A DNA stretch of 10,945 nucleotides, taken from Baffinella frigidus. Lineage: Eukaryota > Cryptophyceae > Cryptomonadales > Baffinellaceae. Below the pieces are notes generated by a model. The model was not told the origin of the DNA. It saw only the letters and a list, made by a program, of their open reading frames with translations, and did no database searches. The position numbers were made by a program, and so were the translations under genes. Of the stretch, positions 6,057 to 10,945 are shown in pieces (the stretch's first letter is position 1; each line of letters begins with the position of its first letter). The stretch covers positions 137,244 to 148,188 of the forward strand of contig MU647207.1 of assembly GCA_026770585.1 (NCBI GenBank). Reading direction: 5' to 3'.

Positions 6057-6564
6057 TTCGCCCAGGAGCTTCTTGTGGAACGGTGGGTCCTGCGCGTGGA
6101 AGCGAGGGGGAGGGTGAGCGGTCCGCGATCCCAGGGTGAGCAGAGCGGTCCGCCAGCTGGGCATTGCCGACCGGCGTTCAGTGTGAGCGGTCGCGGGTGT
6201 GCAGCTCACGGGGAAAGTGCCAGGTGGGAATATCAGGACTGGACGTGGTCCTGTTCAGCGCCGTGTTGCCGCTGCTCTGAGAGATACATCTGATCTGAGG
6301 TGATCGTTTCGGGATCCACGATCTCGGCTAGACGCTCAGCAGTAGCTCAGGATAGGGAATGGTAGCTCTGGGGTATCACATGTAATTTAGGATGATCGCT
6401 ACCCCTCATCCCGCGAACGAGGAGCAACGTCGTGAATGTGTGGGTGTGATTGTGCTGGGTAGGGCGGTAGGGGTGGCTGCAGCGAGGAAGTGTGGGGCAC
6501 CCGCCACGGCAACGGTAGAGTTTCCCTCTCTACTAGCGTGGTGGTCAGGCCGGACCCCCAAAGG
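6057..6564. other. Divergent intergenic region
   Basis: This lies between the start of the minus-strand secreted-protein gene and the repeat in front of the Nudix gene. It must hold the promoter of the former and perhaps of both. I see no convincing TATA box, RNA gene or repeat, and only short unsupported open frames. Confidence 0.5.
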
Positions 6565-6856
6565 AATCCGGAAGCGTCTTCTAGTCTTACCGACTCTACT
6601 GAACGTGGAGGCGGGCTTGAAACAGCCAAGCACTTGCTGCTTTGCAAGGATGGGTCTCGACCCCGGGGGTTGCGCAGTTGCAACCCTGTTTTCTCGTCAA
6701 GGAGGCTCACCTTAGCGGGGGGCGACGCTCATCGCCAGGCGATTTGTGGCAAGAGTCAAACCTCCCAAATGTTGATTTGTCAACTTTGGGGACCGGCCCG
6801 CCTCCGGTCAAAGTTCCGCTCAAGCAAAATGTTGACAAATCAACTTTTGGGGTGAG
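6565..6856. repeat. Unclassified ~285-bp dispersed repeat, copy 2, at the Nudix 5' end
   Basis: Second copy of the repeat at 4651-4933. It ends 19 bp before the ATG of the Nudix gene, so it must form its 5' leader or core promoter. Confidence 0.85.
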
Positions 6857-6875
6857 TTCATTTTTTCGTTCGTGG

Positions 6876-7014
6876 ATGCACTTGTGGGCGAACCGAGAGC
6901 GCTCCGCAGCGCTGCTCCTGTCACTCTTCGTCGAGGCCCACGCCTTTGCGCCCTCCTTCCGGCCCTCGAGCCTCGCCAGGCGCTCGGCGCCTCGTTGCGC
7001 TGCGCTCGTCCACG
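6876..7014 (+). CDS. Nudix gene exon 1: bipartite plastid-targeting presequence
   Basis: The ATG at 6876 opens M-H-L-W-A-N-R-E-R, then a hydrophobic core S-A-A-L-L-L-S-L-F-V, then E-A-H-A|F-A-P-S-F. That cleavage context with Phe at +1 is the hallmark of import into complex red plastids. An Arg/Ser/Ala-rich, acid-free transit-peptide-like stretch follows (R-P-S-S-L-A-R-R-S-A-P-R). The preferred donor is CACG|GTATTG, joining to CTCCAG|GG at 7304 (phase 1). An alternative pair, TGCAG|GTGGTT (7046) with CGCGAG|GGGA (7332), also keeps the frame. The start is supported by the ideal signal peptide; a 285-bp repeat ends 19 bp upstream. Confidence 0.75.
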
Positions 7015-9559
7015 GTATTGCTCGCACGCTCTGCCTGCCCTGCAGGTGGTTGATTTTAACTGCGTGGCAAGACACGCACTGCTCGCGGTCCCGCGATTGA
7101 GAACGTCTCCTCCTGTGTCAGGCGCTGACGTGCATCTACCACCGGAGGGGGCATGGGTAGAAATCAGTCCAGAACCTTTCTCTCCCAACATGGATCAAGT
7201 TCTCTCCCGACAGGGTGAAGATTCCTGTGTCACGCGTGTATCTACCACCGGAGGGGGCAGGTTCAGCGCTGAACTCTCTCCCCGTGATTGCTCACACCTC
7301 CAGGGCTACGCGGTGGCTCCGACATCGCGAGGGGAATGAGCATGTCTGCTGCTGAGGGCAATTACCGCCCCTGCGCGAGCGCGCTGGTGTTCAACAGCAA
7401 GCGGGAGATCTTGATCGGCGAGCGATCGGACAGAGCGGGGCAGTGGCAGATGCCACAGGGCGGCATCGAGGAGGGGGAGGCGCCGGGAGAAGCGGCGATC
7501 AGGTGGGGGGATTCACACAGAGGGGTGCTAAGTGGCGTTGGCTCAGGCTGGGCCGCCTGGCGGGCCGAGCATGTCTAGCTCTGCCTCGCAGGATTCTCAA
7601 GTCAACGACGCCAGATCTGGCGTCGATAAGGCAGTCATTTCCCCTCGAGGCCTCTGGCGTGGAGCTCTGTCTCAGTCTATTTGGGCGAAGCGATTTGGTG
7701 CGCCTGGCCCGCTCCAAAGTTGGCGGGTTCTCACCGCAAAGCCAGCATGTCAACTTGAGGATAGTCGATCAACCCGAGTGAGGCAGAGCTAGGGATCCCA
7801 ACCACACAGCTGACTTCGGAGGGATTTCGAATAACCTTTAAACGATAAGACATACGACCCTACGGAAGGCAATCCGTAGGGACTTAGGAGGGGTTCCTAC
7901 GGATGAGTTAACGGGAAATGGCGTAGATTCGAACATATTTTCCCTTCGTAGCCCGCCGTGTGGCTGGCTTGAGCAACTCAGCCTGAGGCGCTGCCGGGCG
8001 GAAGATTCAGCGAACACGTTGCTTCCAAAGTTGAATCGACTGATTCAGCGAACACGTTGCTTCTAAAGTTGAATCCACAACGGGATTCAACTTTAGAAGC
8101 AACGTGTTCGCTGAAAGTTGCCATCCATCGGCGTGTGTGCCGTCAAGACGCGAGGTTGCTGTGTGTCGTGGGAGAGCTCAACCCTCGCCTGTCCGGCCTC
8201 GAGTTGACCCCGGGGTATATTTGGCAACTTAAGATCACGTTGCCCACAAAACCGCGAGGATTCCTCGCGGCCGTGATGAATGATTTCTGGTACAAAAAAG
8301 TCGTTAAAGTATTGTAGTAGTACAAATCTGTCAACTTTTGAGATCGAGGGTTATTCAACGATTTGACCCCTACTCAGCTCCAGGCTGGGGGGGGTGGGTA
8401 AATGGCGTGTTCTAGCTCTGCCCCACTTAATTTGGGCTCCCCATAAATTCGCCCCCCCCCCCAATTTTACAGGTAAATTTTGACCCACCCCCTGGATTTA
8501 ACCTGTAAAATTTCGGGGGGGGGCGAATTTATGGGGAGCCCAAATCTAAGTGGTTTGGAGCTAGGTGTTGGTAGTATGGAAGGTCTCTTCCGTGTGTGAG
8601 ACGCGCGCTCGGTGGAAGGCTTTACACTAAACCCTACACCCTACACCCTACACCCTGCACCCTACACCCTAAACCCTAAACCCTAAAACCTAAACCCTAA
8701 ACCCTAAACCCTAAACCCCAACCTCAAACCCTACACCCTACACCCTTACCCCAAACCCTAAACCCCAACCCCGAAACCCTCAACCTTAAACCCAAAACCC
8801 CAAACCCCAAACCCTCAACCCCAAAGCCTACACCGTAACGCAGGGAGCTGTTCGAGGAGATGGGGCTGAAGACTCCCGAGGATGTGTCTCTCGTCGAGGT
8901 ATCCGCAACCAAGCTAATCCGGGGACATGTTCAATTTCAAAGAAAATTGAGCCCTATTGGTTCATAGGAGTTGCACCAAGGTTAATTAGGGCCCTAATTA
9001 AAATTGATTAGGGCCAGCATCATTAGGGCCAGCATCCGGTTTGATGGGCGGTTTTCGTTTAAATTAAACATGTTCCCGGATGAAAGGTGCCACCTACCTG
9101 CCTGCGTGACCCAGGGAGCTGTTCGAGGAGATGGGGCTGAAGAATCCCGAGGATGTGTCTCTCGTCGAGGTATCCGCAACCAAGCGAACCACACGAGGCT
9201 ACCCAGGCGAACAGAATAAAACGGACTTTTAAAGTTTTGTGAGCAAATGATCACGTTTCCGCCTGCTGAGCGGTCGGACCTGTGTAAAGTCGCTGCTTTT
9301 CATCTGAAAATTACTACACCCGTTTGCAATCGACATTTATTATGTTCGCATAGGTAGCCTCGTGTGGAACCCGGGGACATGTTGAATTTCAGAGAAAATT
9401 GAGCCCTATTTGTTCATAGGAGTTGCACCAAGGTTAATTAGGGCCCTACGTAAAATTGATTAGGGCCACCATCCGGTTTGATAGGCCAGCGTCCGGCTTG
9501 ATAGGGCGCTGTTTGAGGAGATGGGTCTCAAGACTCCCGAGGACGTGTCTCTCGTCGAG
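6876..9559 (+). CDS. Plastid-targeted Nudix hydrolase (RppH/Ap4A-hydrolase-like), split gene, 3' part not found
   Basis: Exons 6876-7014 and 7304-7502 plus one 55-nt exon 3 (8844-8898, 9115-9169 or 9505-9559) give about 131 residues. A bipartite presequence (residues 1 to ~47) precedes Y-R-P-C-A-S-A-L-V-F and Q-W-Q-M-P-Q-G-G. The Nudix box G-x5-E-x7-R-E-L-x-E-E-x-G-L spans residues 99-121 and is split by intron 2 inside the Arg codon. W-Q-M-P-Q-G-G is typical of plant plastid/mitochondrial Nudix enzymes and bacterial RppH, which cleave dinucleoside polyphosphates or related pyrophosphates. The expected C-terminal part of the fold is not recognisable, so exon 4 onward is beyond the window or undetected. 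The gene diverges from the minus-strand gene. Confidence 0.8.
7111..7260 (+). repeat. Direct repeat inside Nudix intron 1
   Basis: ATCTACCACCGGAGGGGGCA is found at 7134-7153 and 7240-7259, each preceded by a related TCCTGTGTCA..CG..GT block. The period is about 106 bp. Confidence 0.8.
7304..7502 (+). CDS. Nudix gene exon 2: first half of the Nudix domain
   Basis: The frame L-R-G-G-S-D-I-A-R-G leads into Y-R-P-C-A-S-A-L-V-F-N-S-K-R-E-I-L-I-G-E-R-S, then W-Q-M-P-Q-G-G-I-E-E-G-E-A-P-G-E-A-A-I. It stops exactly before the catalytic Arg, with donor ATCAG|GTGGGG in phase 2. The acceptor has a pyrimidine-rich run (GCTCACACCTCCAG). If intron 1 were not removed, translation could begin at the ATG at 7336, giving a non-targeted form. 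Confidence 0.85.
7575..7792. mobile_element. MITE with CTAGCTCTGCCTC ends
   Basis: 13-bp perfect terminal inverted repeats (7575-7587 and 7780-7792) with a 20-bp internal palindrome at 7606-7625. No target duplication is visible. The same end sequence occurs alone at 1260-1272 and, with one mismatch, at 10689-10701. It lies in Nudix intron 2. Confidence 0.75.
8006..8115. repeat. 33-bp perfect hairpin plus a direct third copy
   Basis: Arms 8044-8076 and 8083-8115 are perfectly complementary with a six-base loop. A further near-identical copy of the left arm begins at 8006. All contain TTCAGCGAACACGTTGCTTC. Confidence 0.9.
8412..8564. mobile_element. MITE with ~60-bp inverted repeats and 5-bp target duplication
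   Basis: The ends CTAGCTC..GAGCTAG head arms that match almost perfectly for about 60 bp through a poly-C run. GTGTT flanks both sides (8407-8411 and 8565-8569). It shares termini with the element at 7575-7792, pointing to one family. Confidence 0.88.
8624..8833 (+). repeat. Telomere-like array in reverse orientation (Nudix intron 2)
   Basis: Here the plus strand carries CCCTAAA, CCCTACA and CCCCAAA units, opposite to every array left of 5730. It sits in the intron directly before exon 3 copy 1, so again the C-rich strand is the sense strand. Confidence 0.9.
8844..8898 (+). CDS. Nudix gene exon 3, copy 1
   Basis: The acceptor CGTAACGCAG|G completes the split codon AG|G (Arg of the Nudix box). 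The exon encodes E-L-F-E-E-M-G-L-K-T-P-E-D-V-S-L-V-E and ends GAG|GTATCC in phase 0. It restores R-E-L-x-E-E-x-G-L perfectly. It lies directly downstream of a CCCTAAA-like tract. Confidence 0.82.
8917..9081. mobile_element. Inverted-repeat element A, between exon 3 copies 1 and 2
   Basis: Terminal arms 8917-8946 and 9052-9081 match at 26 of 30 positions (ATCCGGGRACATGTT...). Inside is a perfect 20-bp palindrome at 8982-9001. A 3'-truncated relative is at 9371-9508. Confidence 0.78.
9115..9169 (+). CDS. Nudix gene exon 3, copy 2
   Basis: The acceptor is GTGACCCAG|G and the donor GAG|GTATCC. It differs from copy 1 by a single base (ACT to AAT, Thr to Asn after the box Lys), and identity continues past the donor (GTATCCGCAACCAAGC). 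It is a recent duplication, fully competent by sequence. Entering phase 2 and leaving phase 0, it cannot be used together with another copy. Confidence 0.78.
9190..9366. mobile_element. MITE B with 4-bp target duplication GAAC
   Basis: Terminal arms start CACACGAGGCTACC and continue with few mismatches for about 27 bp. GAAC flanks both ends (9186-9189, 9367-9370). The paralogous site after exon 3 copy 1 has no insert (CAAGC-TAAT-CCGGGG), showing an empty site. No coding capacity. Confidence 0.88.
9371..9508 (+). repeat. Truncated copy of element A, abutting exon 3 copy 3
   Basis: Similar to 8919-9050 through GACATGTTNAATTTC, GAGCCCTATT, TTCATAGGAGTTGCACCAAG and ATTAGGGCC. The right inverted arm is missing, and the similarity runs into the acceptor of exon 3 copy 3. 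Confidence 0.82.
9505..9559 (+). CDS. Nudix gene exon 3, copy 3 (R-E changed to R-A)
   Basis: The acceptor is TTGATAG|G and the donor GAG|GTTGCT. It encodes A-L-F-E-E-M-G-L-K-T-P-E-D-V-S-L-V-E. Against copy 1 it has four synonymous third-position changes and one replacement, GAG to GCG, which removes the Glu after the Nudix Arg (the MutT E53 position). The bases giving the acceptor and the Ala codon resemble the end of the neighbouring repeat at 9371-9508. It could be an isoform exon with low activity, or one under decay. Confidence 0.72.
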
Positions 9560-9769
9560 GTTGCTACAACCCCACACGGTGGACTACGAACCTTTCATCA
9601 AAAGTCAACTTGCCTCGATGCAATTAACTTTAGAGATTTTTTCACTGATCTCAGATAACGTACTAATCACACTGATCTGCGATGACGTACTAATTTATGC
9701 TGTTCCTGCCACCGGAGTTTACTGCACAGCTGCTTTACTATTGCTAGTATGATCGTAGCCGCAACATTA

Positions 9770-9932
9770 GTTTCGGAAGCTTCCAGCCCTGATGGCTTTT
9801 GGGGACCTGAAGCGGATCAAACCCCCTCTACGCTCACCCCCTTTTCAGGCTTTGAAAAATTGAGGGCTCGAAAGTGGATTTGATCCGTTTCAGGTCCCAC
9901 AAAAGCCATCCAGAGCTGGAAGCTTCCGTAAC
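9770..9932. mobile_element. Inverted-repeat element C with ~50-bp arms
   Basis: GTTTCGGAAGCTTCC..GGAAGCTTCCGTAAC ends and long complementary arms down to GGATCAAA/TTTGATCC. GTAGCCGCAAC occurs at 9755-9765 and 9941-9951, either a longer target duplication or copies of the sequence following the exon 3 donors (GTATCCGCAACC). Confidence 0.82.
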
Positions 9933-9954
9933 GAAGATAGGTAGCCGCAACCAA

Positions 9955-10104
9955 CCACCAACCCTCCCGGTTGGACCAAATCATCAATTTTAGACGTGAG
10001 ATTTACCCTTGCAGAGACCCCAGATCCGGGGTCTCTGCAGGGTAAATCAAGGGTAAATCTACAATCTAAAATCGACGATTTGGTCCAATCGTGAGAGTTG
10101 GTGG
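9955..10104. mobile_element. Hairpin element D, nearly one long foldback
   Basis: CCACCAAC..GTTGGTGG ends; the arms are complementary for most of their length, with an extra ~13 bp in the right arm. A left half copy (CCACCAACCCTCACGGGAGG onward) lies at 10455-10492. Confidence 0.85.
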
Positions 10105-10308
10105 AAGCTGCCACCTACCTGCCTTCGTAAAAGTGGGCTCACCATAAATGTATTGTAGTTCCACATGTGTACTATATTGCCTGCTCTAAATTCATTTTAT
10201 GGCGCGCCTAGATTTACCTGGGCAGAGGTAGGAAGTGTGTTTCGGTGCCGTGTGAACCGAGGCAATTGGAGCCCTTTTTCTTGGGACGTGGTGTCTGTCT
10301 TACTTGCC

Positions 10309-10345
10309 ACTCAAAGTTGACAGAGTGACTCAAAGTTGACAGAGT
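10309..10345 (+). repeat. Tandem 18-19 bp repeat
   Basis: ACTCAAAGTTGACAGAGT occurs at 10309 and again at 10328, followed by CTTACTTAC-rich low-complexity DNA to about 10425. Confidence 0.85.
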
Positions 10346-10545
10346 CTGACTTACTTGCCCAATGTTGTGAAGGTAGCTAGGTGGCACTTACTAGCTTACT
10401 TACTTAACTTACTTACTTGGGTAAGCAGAGTTGACACCGTGCGAACGGAGGCAACCACCAACCCTCACGGGAGGACCAAATCGTCAATTTTAAGAACTCA
10501 GGGGGAAATTCCGGTTGGAATCCATAGCAGTTGATATCATTCTAG

Positions 10546-10945
10546 TACAAATCGTTTAGATGGACTGTATCCGTGAAGACCTCGGGGGCTGCTAAGTGGT
10601 TGACGAGACCATCCCGCACGGTACACATTCCTCCACTCTGGAGCGGGAAAGAGCCCGGGCTCACCCAATTGGTAAGCCCAAATATAGTGAGACAGAGCTA
10701 GGACATGGTGTCTGACACGCGCGTGTTCGAATGATGGCATCGCCATAAAACACATCTAGAGCAGAAATCCCAGTACAAAAGGCTTAACTAAAATTCTTTT
10801 GTGGTGAGCGCGGTTTTACTCGAGCAGAGGTATACTGGTATCTGAAAGCTGCGCGATCGAATGATGGCAGACACTTGACGAGACGATCCCCTACGGGATT
10901 CCAGTACACACGGCTCAACTCACATTTTAGTGCAACATTTTAGGC
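10546..10945. other. Right-end region without a recognised gene
   Basis: It contains a diverged tandem duplication: TTGACGAGACCATCCC/TTGACGAGACGATCCCC, TCGAATGATGGCA twice (10729, 10857), and CAGTACAAAAGGCTTAACT/CAGTACACACGGCTCAACT. I see no further Nudix exon or other gene here, nor in 10105-10308. Confidence 0.5.

Noticed and set aside
6872-7339. Long plus-strand frame overlapping Nudix exons 1 and 2 (about 155 codons)
   Set aside because: It is a shifted frame of the GC-rich presequence exon and intron 1; the signal peptide and Nudix motifs are in other frames joined by splicing.
8006-8115. CRISPR-like repeat array
   Set aside because: Only three copies, one inverted, no regular spacers; eukaryotic context.
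9560-9655. Read-through of exon 3 copy 3 to a stop as the protein C-terminus
   Set aside because: The roughly 30 added residues do not resemble the C-terminal half of a Nudix fold, and a GT donor is present at 9560.

Overview
The window looks like nuclear DNA of a eukaryotic alga with a red-derived complex plastid. Genes are split into short GC-rich exons with spliceosomal borders. A plus-strand gene starts with a signal peptide followed by an A-F-A-P plastid-import motif. Non-coding DNA is full of degenerate TTTAGGG-type (plant/alga-type) telomere-like repeats and short inverted-repeat (MITE-like) elements. Every exon I place downstream of an intron starts with G (AG|G), and some exon modules end at apparent GA or GC donors. 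That recalls dinoflagellates, whereas the presequence motif also fits haptophytes, ochrophytes or cryptophytes, so I leave the lineage open.

Minus strand, 6056 down to 158: one gene of at least ten small exons (37-156 nt). All ten join in a single open frame of 318 codons (954 nt) that runs off the left edge. It starts with a clear secretory signal peptide and encodes a modular extracellular protein of unrecognised family. A motif of the form V-C-(W/F)-x-R-x-x-x-G-A-W-x-x-T-G-(I/V)-x-V-x-V-Q appears twice and is probably about to start again at the left edge. The introns consist largely of telomere-like heptamer variants, (TTC)n tracts, inverted-repeat elements, and extra full or partial exon copies (exon 4 twice; fragments of exons 7 and 8).

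6057-6875: divergent intergenic region. Its right part is one of two copies of an unclassified ~285-bp repeat, which ends 19 bp before the start codon of the plus-strand gene.

Plus strand, 6876 to at least 9559: a Nudix hydrolase gene. Exon 1 carries a bipartite plastid presequence and exon 2 the first part of the Nudix box. The second half of the box is a 55-nt exon present in three splice-competent copies. As 55 nt enters in phase 2 and leaves in phase 0, only one copy can be used per mRNA. Copy 3 changes the catalytic R-E to R-A. The rest of the protein is not recognised in the window.

9560-10945: no gene recognised; two hairpin elements, short direct repeats and a diverged tandem duplication.

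The most striking feature is that telomere-like DNA fills the introns of both divergent genes and always shows the C-rich strand (CCCTAAA) as the sense strand, so it flips at the divergent promoter and often lies directly beside the splice sites. With the phase-locked exon duplications and one transposon caught in an intron next to a paralogous empty site, the window looks like a snapshot of intron growth and exon duplication driven by satellite and transposon DNA.
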